Assembly (NCBI GenBank): GCA_905250025.1
Contig: CAJNOJ010000055.1
Coordinates: 414,189-478,188 of the forward strand
Direction: 5' to 3'
DNA from: Adineta ricciae
Taxonomy: Eukaryota > Rotifera > Eurotatoria > Adinetida > Adinetidae
DNA: 64,000 nt
Part shown: positions 11,756-24,052 of the stretch, piece by piece
Position numbering within the stretch: the first letter of the stretch is position 1
Layout: each line of letters starts with the position of its first letter
Notes under the pieces: model-generated
Database searches by the model: none
Told to the model about the DNA's origin: nothing
Seen by the model: only the letters and a program-made list of their open reading frames with translations
Program-made: the position numbers and the translations under genes

Positions 11756-13944
11756 TTAACATCCTGGCTTCCATTGAGGTAGCTGTTCGATCGGTTTAAA
11801 ACCTAAATATTGCACGGCTTGACTATTCGGATTAAGTTGAAAGAAGTTACATTGGCTTTTTGCGTGGAGAAACAACGGATCTCCGATAAAACTATTCGTG
11901 TCGTGATTGGTTTCTTGCCATTCGCTGAAAACTAGTCGACCAAGGCCAAATATGAACATAGCTTCAAACGAATTATAGTAACAATTACGATCCATGATCA
12001 CATATGGTGCTGAAAAGGGATCTGGCGCTTGAACTTGGAATATCCAACGACCGGTGTCATTAACAGTATCATAAACAATATTGTTGTAAAATGTAAATAC
12101 TAAATGATCTTTTGCTTCACGACGGTACAGCGATAGTTCTCCATCACCTTCATTACTCGATCGAGCAAGCACATTATTTCGAAATGTGTTGTTAAAACCA
12201 TAAATCATAGTAATTCCAGCTGAACCTGTGTTGTAGATAATTGTATTCGTTACCATTAATTGTGAACTACCATCAGCTAAGTAGATACCCCAATCATGTA
12301 AGAAGTATCCGAAGATATCATGTAGAACATTGTTCGTGATGAACGTGTCGTTCAACACACCACATGTGTATATACCACCGAGTTCACTCAATGTATGTTG
12401 GCCAAGATGATGAATGTAGTTAAAAGAGATTGTCTGATTGTAACATGAACTTTCGTCGTAGTCCCTAAACGAATACATTAGTACACGAAAAATTGAAGGA
12501 AGTTTTGTTGCGAACATTTACCATGACCAACCGATATGAATAGCCGTATGGTAAAATGCGTAGAGTGTATTTTGGGTGATTAGGACGTTTCTCGTTGCAA
12601 GTTGAACGAGAATACCAACGCCCATCGGGAAGAGATGACCGTTATTGTAGAAGGTACAGTTCTTGATGAGAATATTTTCTATGAATTGTTTCCGATTATG
12701 TTCAGCTAATCCGATTCTTATTCCACCGGCTCCTAAATCATACATTTGACTATTTTCAATTCGAATTCCTTGACAATTCTCATCGATTTGTATCGCATAA
12801 CCAGCGATATGTGCTGTTTCGACTTGATTGAATGCAATTTCAGTCGAATTACGAAGATAAATCGCTACGGTAGATCGATTTAGATAATCAGCGGCTGCTC
12901 GTCCATCGATGGGAATACTTTTATTCGCTTTCGCCGATGTCATCCATGCACTATGCTCAATTCCAACTGAATTCCATTCGATTTTAGTAGCATTAACCAT
13001 TGATAGGACAATTTCAAGTATCGGTAGGATAATAGAAGTATTTCGAGGATGTTCACTCGATCGTGCATGATAATACAACATTTGTGTCGGCGAATCGAAA
13101 AAGAATGAGCCTTCTTGTACGATCATTCCTTCATAAATATTTTCGAGATGAAAACGTTGACCAGATTGTTGACTAATGGTCGTATTACCAATGACAGATA
13201 ATGATGGATTTGCAAAAAGTATTGTTCGATTTTGTGGGAAAATCTCCGAGAAATAATGACGAGAAGTGGTAAACGAATGATAGATGATAATTTCGCTGCA
13301 CGACGTCGAACTAAGTGTAATATTATCAAACTGATGTTCACGATAGACAAAACTTCGATAAGCGAGTTGAGTACGATTATCCAGTCCTTTATCATAGTGA
13401 TAATAGTCATTGATTGGTAAACGACTACGCACAGCACGTTGACCGTTGACAAATAATTGCGTGACTGCAGGGAGAAAGCGTGGAATGCGAATACGCCAAA
13501 TCTAAATGTCAATACATTGAATATTTAACAAGAAGTCTTCCGAATGAAACATACTTGTACATCAACGATCCAATCAATAAGATGAATACCACCACTGATG
13601 ATTGGAAACTCTAATTCAATCAAATCTCTTCTCCTCTCGAGTGTTATTTGATTTCGTTCATTATTTGACATTGCCGTATAAACTGTTGAATGATCACGTT
13701 CATCGAATGACAATGTCTGACCGTTTAGGTAATAATATGTTGGATAGAGTGCAACACGTTGCATTGAGTCTCGAAAGATCGTCCGAAGATGATCGCGAGC
13801 TTGCTCAATGGTTGCAAATGGATTTTTCAATGTGCCGTCTTCATCACCAATCGATCGTAAACTTGGAACAACATATATTGTCGGCAAACTACATGTAGAG
13901 CGAATTATGCGCAATAAAAAGATGCAGAGCGTCCACAGATGCAT
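11756..13944 (-). CDS. Secreted right-handed parallel beta-helix protein
   Basis: Three exons (13944-13555, 13501-12522, 12464-11756) encode 692 aa. Residues 1-20 are a signal peptide. The start then shows VVPS...DGTLKNPFATIEQARDHLR, the typical entry of bacterial and fungal beta-helix proteins. A long series of short strands rich in N, I, V and G follows (GIRIENSQMYDLGAGGIRIG, NVLITQNTLYAFYHTAIHIG, FITNNVLHDIFGYF), characteristic of stacked pectate-lyase-like coils. Many N-x-S/T sites fit secretion. Such proteins usually bind or cleave polysaccharides; I cannot name substrate or catalytic residues. The architecture is commoner in bacteria and fungi than in animals, so horizontal acquisition followed by intron gain is an inference worth testing. 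Confidence 0.82.
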
Positions 13945-14334
13945 CCTTTAGTTGCAACAAAGACTGACACATATACGTTATCATCATACAAAAGAGATTT
14001 CGCTTATCACAAACGAATGTGAGAGAGATAGACTTCATCGAGTTAACTTTAAGGTTAAATAAAGAGTTTTTCTTGAACAAAAGCATGTTATTTTTCACAA
14101 AAAAAAGATTTGTAGTGAGACTTTTATTACAGCCGTAATCAACATTCTCAAATCTTGTTTTTCGGATTTACGATTTATTTATCGTTTGTATACTACTGTT
14201 ACAATGCGATATTTTATCGTGCTTCTATTTGACGAACAATAAATCCAAATGAAGTATAACCAGTTGTTCGGTCGATAAATACAAAATCCAAATCATTTCT
14301 TTAAATATCTTACTGAGTGCACGAAAGAAAAAAG
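13945..14334. other. Divergent intergenic region
   Basis: This is the shared 5' flank of the beta-helix gene (-) and the acetate-type transporter gene (+). It is AT-rich, with no coding signal in either strand. Confidence 0.5.
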
Positions 14335-15108
14335 ATGTCTTCGACAGAGCCCGGTCTTTATGAAAATGTCGACGCTTCAACACGACAAGCCTATGAACGG
14401 TTTGTCGAATTTGAGCGTTTGATGAAATCATACTCGGCACAATCATCACCACACTCACGTCTAAATCCAACACCACTTGGTCTTTGTGCGTTTGCATTGA
14501 CGACATTTATTCTTTCGATGTACAATGCAGGCGTCGGAATACCTGTAACAGCTTCACATGGTGTTGTTATGGGTCTCGCTCTTTTCTACGGTGGTTTAAT
14601 TCAACTCATAGCTGGTTTACTAGAATTTCGAATTGGAAATAATTTCGGTGCGTTGGCTTTTTGCTCGTATGGTGGCTTTTGGCTTGGATTATCTTCGTTA
14701 TACAGTGGATTTTTCGGTTTTATAACTTACATGGATTCAACAACAGTGAACCAAGCATTTGGTGTATTTTTTCTCGCTTGGACGATTTTTACAGCAGCTA
14801 TGCTCGTCTCATCTCTTCGAACGAATGTTGCTCTAGTTGCATTATTTGCGTTTTTAACCCTCACATTTATTCTTCTTACAGCGTGTAAGTTTCAAAACAA
14901 CGATTACAACCTACAACGAGCAGCGGGTGCTTTTGGAATCATTACATCTATCATTGCTTGGTATGCAGCTTTTGCCAGTTTACTCAAACAAGGAGAGAAC
15001 TCGTACTTTTCACTGCCTGTGTATAATTTAGCACCTCAAGTATCGCAAGTGCCAACAATTGTGATTGATAAACCATCAAGGTCGAACATTCGTTCTCAAA
15101 AAATGTAA
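14335..15108 (+). CDS. GPR1/FUN34/YaaH family (acetate/succinate-type) transporter
   Basis: The gene is a single exon encoding 257 aa from ATG 14335. A cytosolic N-terminus of about 45 residues leads into the family signature NPTPLGLCAFALTTF and then six hydrophobic helices, including GLALFYGGLIQLIAGLLEF and SYGGFWLGLSS, which match the conserved blocks of yeast Ady2/Gpr1 and bacterial SatP. Members carry acetate, other short monocarboxylates or ammonium-linked substrates across the plasma membrane. The family is common in fungi, bacteria and archaea and rare in animals; together with the lack of introns this suggests lateral acquisition. The C-terminal tail is polar, with a serine/arginine-rich end. 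Confidence 0.9.
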   Translation: MSSTEPGLYENVDASTRQAYERFVEFERLMKSYSAQSSPHSRLNPTPLGLCAFALTTFILSMYNAGVGIPVTASHGVVMGLALFYGGLIQLIAGLLEFRIGNNFGALAFCSYGGFWLGLSSLYSGFFGFITYMDSTTVNQAFGVFFLAWTIFTAAMLVSSLRTNVALVALFAFLTLTFILLTACKFQNNDYNLQRAAGAFGIITSIIAWYAAFASLLKQGENSYFSLPVYNLAPQVSQVPTIVIDKPSRSNIRSQKM

Positions 15109-15503
15109 AGCAAATTGACTTCCATATCGTCGCTCTTTTGCGTTGCTCGCTTATCTAAACAATATCATTGAATAGATTTCTGGCTAAATGCCAGAATTCC
15201 TTCACGTGACAGACATCACATGGATGATATTTAAGTTCTTTCACAGAAACATTTCGCATGTCTAGGAGATAATATTTGAAAGGCAAACTATTTCGTATCC
15301 GCATGATAACATAAGCTGATTGAATATCATATGAGCTAATAATCTCGAGTAAATATATTCAAGATAGTTGACAAAGAAAAATCATACAAAGTTCAAGGTT
15401 ACAATATACATTGACAAGATATGTTCTACCGGCTTAAATCGTCATTATTGAAAAGAAAAGGTCTATGTAATGTACAGAACCGAATCGAACGATGCGCATT
15501 GTG
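15109..15503. other. Intergenic between convergent genes
   Basis: This is 3' flanking sequence of the transporter and of the Atg8 gene. No coding or RNA feature is visible. Confidence 0.55.
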
Positions 15504-16026
<523 letters not shown>

Positions 16027-16083
16027 AGTGTTTTAGTTTTTCTATCTAGAAATAAATAGGAAATTCTATATTTAGCTGTTTAC

Positions 16084-17772
16084 CTAAAGAGAAACATTTG
16101 ATATTGTGATAAAAGCAAGAGTGCCTGATATCGATTGCAATCGATGATCATTCTCTGAGGAAGGTTTTTGTAAATGCAACTTGCGCTTTTCTATTCCACC
16201 AAAAAGAATCAATTCACTTCGTGCACAATTCAACGAATAATATCGAGATGAACGAGTTGGACTACCGAATACTGTTGTACATTTCGAAGGTAACCACGTT
16301 ACGCATGGAGCTGAAGAGAATATCTTCGATAAGTCTAGACGATACATCTGTAAGCCAGTGGAAAGTTCCAATAGGTTGTACTTCGTTTTCATTGGAGGTA
16401 AGAATGGTCGTCGGCAGGCATTTGTACAACGAGCAGGTTCATCACTGTCATCACTGGAACTACTTGGAGGTGCGAAGAATTGTTCACGAGATTTGGAATC
16501 ACAGTGGGAAAAATCATATTCACTGTATGTTCGAAGTTCGTTTTCCGTTGGATGTCGTTTCCATCGGCCGAATGTGATTAACAGTTGAGAAGAAGCAACG
16601 AGACAAAATGGAATGTGGGGCAGGTCCTCATTGCTGGGCGCGAAATCGTTCGGATGTTGATTATTTACAGTGATTTGTGTCCACTGGTTGGTTTGAAATG
16701 AAAAAAGCCATACGTCGCGACATACGCGAGTTAGAGATGAACCACCAACAATAAGAATCTGGTCGGCATCCAACGTAAATTGAGAATGACCTACAAATCA
16801 TGACCTTCCATTTGTTTTCTTGTCGATTCGTGTGAAATTACCTTTTCTCGGTTCCGGGCGAAGTCCATTAACTTGCACCATCGACCATGTATTCGTTTCG
16901 ATATTTGTCCATTGCCACAGATCGTCCGTTAGTTGAAGGACCGCTTGTTGATTGACTGCTCCAACCAAACCACCAAAAACAACCATGAGTTTTTGGTTAT
17001 TCACAATAGCAATCGATGCACTGTGTTCAGATATCGGACCGGGTTCATTCAAACTTACATGCAGATTCCATGTATTGTTTTCTAATGAATATGAATGCAG
17101 TTCATGATGAAGCTGTTCTCGCATATGTATGTCATCCGTGTAGATCATTGATCGTCCACCGAAAAGTATCAAGTTGCCATTTTCGTCATCGACAAATGTA
17201 GACGAGCATTTCGGTGGTGGGTATTGTCCTGTTGGTAAAATTCGTTCCCAACTAAACAAAAAGACAAGAAACTCAATTTGCAAACGCAAGAAAAACTCTT
17301 CAAATCAATTTGACCTTCGGGTCGATAAATCTAAATGCCAAAAATCGTTGAGTGTCGTTGACATATCTCGACTGCCACCAAAAACATACAACTTCCGTTT
17401 GGAAGCAACATAACACGTCGAATGAGCGAATCGCGGTGTGAGGTTAAACTTCGTCGGCGGATCCAGTAATTGCCAATGAATTGAGACAGGTGATGTAGAC
17501 AATGATATCTGACTCGAAAAGTTTTCTAGTCGCCATTGTTTGGTATCACGCCATAGTCTTTCCCATTGTCGACATACAAGTCGAATAGCTACATAATCGC
17601 TTGAAAAGACAAAAAAAAAGACACGAACGAAAGAATGTTTGTTTTTCTTGCGAAATCTGTACAGTGCATCTTACTTATACGGTAAGATAAATCGAAAGAT
17701 TCGTAATAAAATTTCTTCAGGTAAGTCTTCTATACATTTCGAATGCGCAGATCTATCGTCATTATTACTCAT
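16084..17772 (-). CDS. FBXO42: F-box/kelch-repeat protein, FBXO42-like
   Basis: Four exons (17772-17675, 17599-17315, 17251-16842, 16790-16084) encode 499 aa. An N-terminal F-box (IEDLPEEILLRIFRFILPY, then RLVCRQWERLW) would bind Skp1 in an SCF ubiquitin ligase. Kelch repeats follow with the paired GG signature (KLYVFGGSRD, NLILFGGRS, LMVVFGGLVG, QILIVGGSS, LITFGRW, ELILFGGIE). A serine/aspartate-rich insert separates the last blade, as in FBXO42, which targets p53 and other substrates. The layout and C-terminal blade support FBXO42 over other kelch proteins. The gene is divergent from the DnaJ gene across a 1.2 kb spacer. Confidence 0.87.
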
Positions 17773-18968
17773 TATATACTACGACAAATCACTAGACAAG
17801 AGCAGCTGATAGTAGTTAGTAGTCAAAGCACATGACGATGATGCATGATATATACCGATAGGTGACATAGCAATGCAAATGGATGCTCGATGGTGATTGG
17901 CGGAAATCCCGACCAATCAGTGGAATCCTCTCATTTCTCTCTCGCTCTCTCTTCATCTTCTATTTATTTATTTGTCCTTCATTTGTGACGTCCATTTACA
18001 TTTCCCCGCCTTTTTTCTTAATAAAAAACGAATAATGATCAATCCACCAGAAGTAAATTAAATAAAAATCACAATTAAGTACGTGTTCTGTTTTGATTAT
18101 GACAAGTTTATGATTGCTTCTCCTTGCTCTGTTATCGTATTGACTACAAATTTTGGTCGGAAGAAAAGGTTTTTTCCAGTGAAGAAAGATTTCTTCTTGT
18201 TTGCATAAGCACATACAACTTCTCAAACTTTCTTCAAGAAATGACATCATTTCAGTAGGTAGCGTTGAATAGTAGACTTGCGTTTCTTTTCGTCGTCGGA
18301 TCAGACGAGATGTGACATAGATAAGGCGGTATCTCATCGAGACAGTCATTATTCATGGAATTTGCGTTGTAATATTGTTTCGTTTATATTGACCCTCTTT
18401 TCGTTTTGCTGTCTGTCCCTTGTCAAATTATCTAGAACGACAATCAACTGATAGGTATGCACTTCTGATTCGATGCTCATTCACCCCGGTTCAGAATTTT
18501 TCTCATAATAGCATTGCGGCGTGAAGGTTTTCATACATTTCGTTTTCTTTTTTCCTCTGTCAAGATCATTGTCGAACAGTTCAAGGTAGACTTTGACGAG
18601 CAGTCAATTGCAACAAGGATGATCATTGTACGACGTAGCGTCATAATAAAATGACGTTGTCTGTCTTTCATCGTTTTTTGTTTTCTTTTGCTTTCTCTGC
18701 ACGCATAATGTACATAGTTAGCTAGTCGAAAGCGTAAGATGTGTACGAGCGTTGGCGCATTTGCTTTCGCTGTGTCGAAGGAGAGAAGGGAGAGAGAGAG
18801 AGAGAGAAAGAAAGAAAAAGAAGAAAAGGAGACATGGACAACAGAGTATATTTAGATGAGTAGAAGACAAGTAACTACTGCGTAATGAAAATAGAAATAT
18901 TTTTGTCGAGAAAACTTGCCAGAGAAAACATGAATGAGTTCGACTTTTGTTTTTAGTCAATTCTTACA
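17773..18968. promoter_or_regulatory. Divergent spacer between FBXO42-like and DnaJ genes
   Basis: No protein is supported; the minus-strand frame at 17996-18349 lacks family features. There is a CCAAT box (ACCAATCAG) near 17915, and a GA-rich low-complexity tract at about 18785-18830, shortly upstream of the DnaJ ATG. The region probably carries both promoters and 5' UTRs. Confidence 0.5.
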
Positions 18969-21900
18969 ATGACCGATTTCTATGAAATACTCGAAGTCGA
19001 GAAGACGGCCACCGAAGATGAAATCAAGAAAGCGTATGTTATTTGTGTTGAGATTGTAATCATTTAACTGAATTATGTGTTCTATTTTTAGATATCGTCG
19101 ATTAGCTTTGAAGGTACAATATTCATCAAACTTTCATTGTTGACAATCTTTCTCTGCCTCTTTCTAGTGGCATCCAGATAAAAATCTTCAAAACAAGAGT
19201 CAAGCCGAAGAAAAGTTCAAGCTAATCTCCGAAGCGTACGAAGTTCTCTCAGACAGTGAGTACACGAAGAAGATAGAAAGGAAAAAGACAAAGCCTTTTT
19301 CCTCTTGCTTGTTGAAAAAAACAGCATCAGCAGTAGTCGTTTCTTTTTCCCCCTTGTTACATGCATAAACAGGTCGTGGACGGTTTCTCTATGATCAACT
19401 GGGCTCATCAATTGTTTATAGCGAGCGTACCAACGAAGAATTAGAAGAGCTGTTTCGTACGATCATTGATGATGACGAGTTTCTTAACGTTTGCCAGAAA
19501 GAATTCGAACAACACGATAAATTCGATAAAGAAGATCTGCCATCGTTTATTCTCTCCACGAATAAAAACGACTATGAGGAAATTCCAGCCACAACGGAAA
19601 GCGAAAATGAATTGAAGCCACGCGTCGTTCATGAAATAAACATGTCAGTTTACTATGACTTTCATGTCGATCGAGAGAATTCCGATCTAAAATTCGTTAA
19701 ACGATATATCAATATTATTCCGGAAGAAAATGAAACTATGATGAAAAATAATCGCTTCTCTAATCTTAATCTCTCAAACGACATCGATCGTCTCATTAAA
19801 ATGCACGATTACGTTCGACATTCTCCACAACATCATCAACAGACTACACCATTGCAACAGCAGCCACCGTCGCCACCACAGCAGCAGCAGCAGCAGCAAC
19901 AACAACAACAACAACATACACCACAGCAACCATCACCCACACCGCCACAACCGGTACAACATCCCCCGCCTCAGCAAACGCCGGTAGTTATGCCTCCGAT
20001 CGCACCTCAAACGCTAGAACCAAAACTAGTGAAATCCGAAACTCATCACCATCATCATAAGAAAGCAACTATAAAACGGCGACAAACGTACGTGGAACCG
20101 CGTCGACGCTCGACGATCTCCTCAACAAGTGATTCGCGCGAATTTGATTCGGCAGCATTAGCTCGAATTGTTGAAGAGCAGTTAGAAGCTGCACGGTTCG
20201 CTGCAACCCTGGAAAACTTCAATCCTATTAAAAGTCAAACTTCTCGCATTCATTCGATTCATCGTGCAAAATTCATTCAAGCACCGACGTTCCTTCCGCC
20301 AGTCAAAGAACAAACGCCTCGTCATCGTATCGATGACATCGAATTTCCAAAGACAAATCTAAATTGTTTCCTACGCAAACCATGCACTTTGATGGATAAT
20401 ATTATCTCTCAACCCATTCCATCCCAAGATGAACGCGATAAACTTCTAATCCTTGGTCAACAAGGCATCATTTCATCTGCTGTCGCATTGGGTGCAGATA
20501 AAATTCCCAATAATATCAAATCTATCGAATTATTAGAAATTCCAAATACGAAACCAACGGAAAATCCGTATCAAGATTTTCGCTTAATCAGTTACGAAAC
20601 ACTCGACGATTATCCTTTGCCAGCTAGTCCTGGTCTTCGCCGTGCGAAATCGATGAGACATATGAGTTCTCAAACTGATACAGGAGACAAACGTCCCTCA
20701 CCGACAATCAATGATGCAATATCAGATAATTCAACGAAATTAACTTCGCCATTAAAAAGTATTCGACGTAGTATCCGTCAGAAAAATGAAACAGCACTTA
20801 ATAATAAGCCAGTTTTCAAGGAAAAAAGTAAAGGTAAAAATTCCACGTAGAAAATTGCCATAAATACGGGAAATTGGAATCGAAGTAGAAAATGACGACT
20901 ACTGCTGCTGCTCGTTGAACGCTCTTTACTAACAACAATAACTTGTTTCTTTTCTTTTTCTTCCAAAAATTTCCAGAAGATAAACGTCGACGGTACGATC
21001 AGTTGGGTAGAGGAGCTTTTACCAATGGACATGGTGGTGGTTCTTCATCGCGTGAAGGCTATGACAGATTTTCCGAAGACTTTCTTAATCGAACATTTCA
21101 TTTTCACAATCCATTCGATATCTTTGAACAATTCATGTCACACTTCGGCATGGAAGATGAGTTTGGTAAGTGAAAGTAAACGTGTCCCTTAATCCAATCA
21201 ACATATATGTAAAAAAAAACACATGAAACCAAAAAAAAACAACAGCAATATAAGCATAAGCTTGCATACGTTGCTTCTGGCTTACTTTTAGACATCTGGA
21301 CGCACCAAATCCTACGTACTGGTGAGAACACCAGATCGATTCGAAGGGAACTTTTGTCGTTTTATGAATGATGCTTGCATTGCGCATGAGGTGATGGAAA
21401 ATGTGCAACTAAACCTGTTTTCTTTTCTTTCTTGTCCAATGTACAGATGTTTGACTGGGCAAATCTTTTCTTTTTCGTCTAGGTTTTGGTATGCATCCAT
21501 TCGCTGATTTACATCGTCGTCGTAGTAGTCGAGATCCGAACAATTCCAATATCAGACGTGCACCTCAACAGATGACTTTGTTCGATAATTTCTTTTCTCC
21601 AATGAGAACGTCTTTGTTCAATCATCATTCATTTGCCGGTGATGTCGGAGGAGATAATATGGGAACTATTTCATCATTCAATTTCTCCTTCGGGTTCGTA
21701 TAGATTACATTTTAAGTCAAAGAAAACGTCAAATCGAGCATGTTGACTTCTAGTAGTGGCAATGGAGCTCGACCGATTTCGAAGAAAACTACCAAATCAA
21801 CTAAAATAGTCAACGGCCGACGTGTCACAACGACGAGGTAATATTTCCAGGCTTTTTCTTTGGAAATATATTGTTTGTATATTCACAGAGTGGAGGAAAA

Positions 21901-21982
21901 TGGTCAAGTGACAGAGGTCATAGAAGAAGATGGTGAAATCACCTCGAAACGAGTGAATGGTGTTTTACAAGCTATCAAATAA
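18969..21982 (+). CDS. DNAJB6: Class B J-domain co-chaperone (DNAJB6-like) with two alternative C-termini
   Basis: J proteins stimulate Hsp70 ATPase. Shared exons 18969-19033, 19092-19113 and 19168-19255 encode the J domain up to LSD, with the HPD motif (WHPDKN) and YRRLALK. Route 1 continues with 20977-21165 ([13 protein letters not shown], then an H/F/N-rich region), 21483-21693, 21754-21837 and 21889-21982, for 250 aa. Its C-terminus has the DNAJB2/B6-type [20 protein letters not shown] strand, the region that binds aggregation-prone clients in DNAJB6. Route 2 replaces everything after exon 3 with one exon, 19373-20850. Both routes keep frame. The route 1 gene is firm; the exact paralogue is not. 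Confidence 0.9.
19373..20850 (+). other. DnaJ alternative terminal exon encoding a 492-residue polyQ/proline-rich tail
   Basis: After the phase-1 donor at 19256, an acceptor at 19371-19372 joins in frame and gives [11 protein letters not shown], a second version of the J domain's last helix, followed by about 480 residues with no stop until TAG 20848. The tail contains an acidic segment ([16 protein letters not shown]), a glutamine run, proline-rich stretches, a HHHHHKK patch and arginine/serine clusters, and looks largely disordered. The full alternative protein would be 550 aa. The long open frame at normal codon usage, in phase with the J exons, argues against an intron accident. Confidence 0.75.
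19859..19915 (+). repeat. CAG/CAA glutamine-coding repeat
   Basis: A run of CAG codons turning into CAA codons encodes about a dozen consecutive glutamines in the alternative DnaJ tail. The CAG/CAA mixture is a usual feature of stabilised polyQ tracts. Confidence 0.9.
21292..21321 (+). other. Possible 30-nt DnaJ cassette exon
   Basis: Between ACTTTTAG and GTGAGA lies a 30-nt segment whose phase (1 to 1) matches the flanking DnaJ exons. Inclusion would add [10 protein letters not shown] without a frame change. It lies in the 317-nt intron between 21165 and 21483. Not proven. Confidence 0.3.
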
Positions 21983-22321
21983 CCGAAAGAAATTTGAAGA
22001 AAATATTCGCATTCCCACATATATACACACACGTACATGCATTGACACTGTTTCTATATAAATCGTTTTTCTTTTTTTCTATGGTGTATGTGCTGTTGTA
22101 TCGAGAGAACTTTTCTCATCAGTCGAAAGAAAAAGAAACACTTAACCACCTTTTTATTTTTTCTTTTTTGCTTCCTTTTTTTTCGATTTCAGAACGGATG
22201 GCTCATCTTTTTTCCTTTCATTTTCTCTTTTCGTTGTGTAGAATCCGAAAATATTTATTAAACGAAGTGAAAGTGAGAAAGTTAAACGAGAAAGATAACG
22301 AACTCTTTACATATTCAGATA
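21983..22321. other. Intergenic and 5' UTR of EF-hand gene
   Basis: T-rich sequence lies between the DnaJ stop and the next ATG. The plus frame 21994-22473 runs into the EF-hand gene in another register and is a shadow. Confidence 0.5.
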
Positions 22322-22924
22322 ATGAGTGGATCCGATCCGAATGGTATAATAGAAAGAACACGTGCGCAGACCCTGTCATTACCGGTGGAACTGTCGGTCG
22401 AAAAAATTCAAGATTTTCAAGCGGCGTTCAGTATTATGGACATACAGTCGAAGGGTTTCGTTGGTCCCGATGATATAAATCAAGTCGCGCAAGCGGCAGG
22501 TATGTCAAAACTATTGTTGGTACGGAAAGTCTCGAGTTGTTCTTGAAGATATGGTCTTGGTAGAAAATGAAGCACAATTATTGCTTGGATCAGCAGACGA
22601 AGATCACTCCGGTGGAATTGATATGAGAGAATTCATTTCGATTATGACAACACCGATCAATCAACAAGATCTGGAAGAAGAACTTCGTGCAACATTTCGA
22701 GTTTTTGATAAAGACGGAAACGGAACGATCAATGCTAATGAATTGAAACGATTTGTTCGAGTAAGAGCATGCCTACTGAGGACTTGTTTTCGAGTATGAA
22801 TATTTAGTTATGGGACAGCGAATTAACGGAAGATGAAGCTGATGATATGATTGGACAAGCTGATCCGAATAAAACTGGTTCGATAACTTACGATGCATTC
22901 GTACAATTTCTTCTTCACACATAA
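22322..22924 (+). CDS. Calmodulin/centrin-like EF-hand protein
   Basis: Three exons (22322-22499, 22564-22760, 22808-22924) encode 163 aa. After a polar N-terminus of about 30 residues come four EF-hand units. The first loop (MDIQSKGFVGPDD) is degenerate. The second (ADEDHSGGIDMRE) and third (FDKDGNGTINANE) are canonical 12-residue Ca-binding loops ending in glutamate. The fourth (ADPNKTGSITYDA) lacks the glutamate at position 12. The spacing and EEELRATFRVFDKD resemble centrins/caltractins and calmodulin-like proteins, which act at basal bodies or as Ca sensors. Two predicted functional sites mean weaker or different Ca binding than calmodulin. The exact subfamily is uncertain. Confidence 0.88.
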
Positions 22925-24052
22925 ATTATGGAAAAAAACAACAATCAATTAATCGGCCTTTGTATTGTATAGGATTTCAGTGTATAGTTTAGTAATTGGT
23001 TTATTCTGCATTTGAGAATAAATGGTTTATCAAGAAGTGCTGTGCAAATATCGTCGTGTCATTTTGAAGGCTTGGGGGAGTTAGGCAGTCCTCGATGTAC
23101 ACTTTCAGTGACGCTTGTACAAGTCATCAATATAGTCGACAAAAACAAACGACTATCTGACATATGTAGTTACTTATCTTCCGTAATTGATAGATAGGAA
23201 GATGTCATTCAGACAGACATAGATTCTGTTGACAATCTACAACAGATTTTTCTGAATCCGAAGTGCAGAATCAGATTATTTTGATGAACTAAGAAATTAT
23301 ACATAACAAATATGCGCTTTTTATCTGATGTATGAAACGAAATTGAAAACAACGATTGTGATGATGATGATTACTCTAAAAACTGAATAAGTCACTGGCT
23401 TTGCCAACGACCATCTTGAAGAAGCTTAGCGCTTCTTTTGCAATAAACTTGCTCCCACTTAGATGGTTTCTTCCATCAACTATGCAAATACAATCAATAG
23501 ATTCGACTATTCTCTTGCGAATATCTTACTACCTGTTATTGATCCATATGGTGTATTGTAATGAATTGATCGAGGATGGTTGACATATGCATTCATGTTA
23601 TCTTTGGTGGCTGTGAATGAGTTCAAGGTATAGAGCACAAGCAAAGGGCCCGTTGTTATTGAAAATTTCTGTGTCTGGGTGTTTATATACAGTTGATATG
23701 CATGGATAACAAGCGTGAGAAATTGAAAAGATCTTAATGGTGAGAAGTGGAAAATTCAAGAGAAATAACTATGAATGCGAATGATCATGAATGAGTTACA
23801 CTCATTAAACTATATTACTGTTGGTTGTACCATGGCAAGAAATGAGAGTGACATACGATTCGTTGTGAAAAGAACCGACACAGCATATGAATATTTTCGA
23901 GTGAAACGCTTTCGTCATGCTGATAAGTTTCATCAATGTTTGGGTTTTGTTTCGGTCTATGATTTAGCGAAAGGTATTGAAAAGAAGATTGCGTGTGAAA
24001 CAAAACTCTATTTGCCTATTTTTATTGAAAACAAATAGAAAAATAACAGCTA
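22925..24052. other. Intergenic between convergent genes
   Basis: About 1.1 kb of 3' flanking sequence. The plus frame at 23775-24038 has no recognisable feature and abuts the 3' end of the opposite gene, so I leave it out. No RNA gene is seen. Confidence 0.5.

Noticed and set aside
17996..18349. 117-aa minus-strand frame in the FBXO42/DnaJ spacer
   Set aside because: Low-complexity composition and promoter position; no family resemblance.
21994..22473. 159-aa frame upstream of and overlapping the EF-hand gene
   Set aside because: T-rich translation; its 3' part lies in another register of a real EF-hand exon.
23775..24038. 87-aa frame next to TIMM22
   Set aside because: No recognisable feature and no splice or promoter context.
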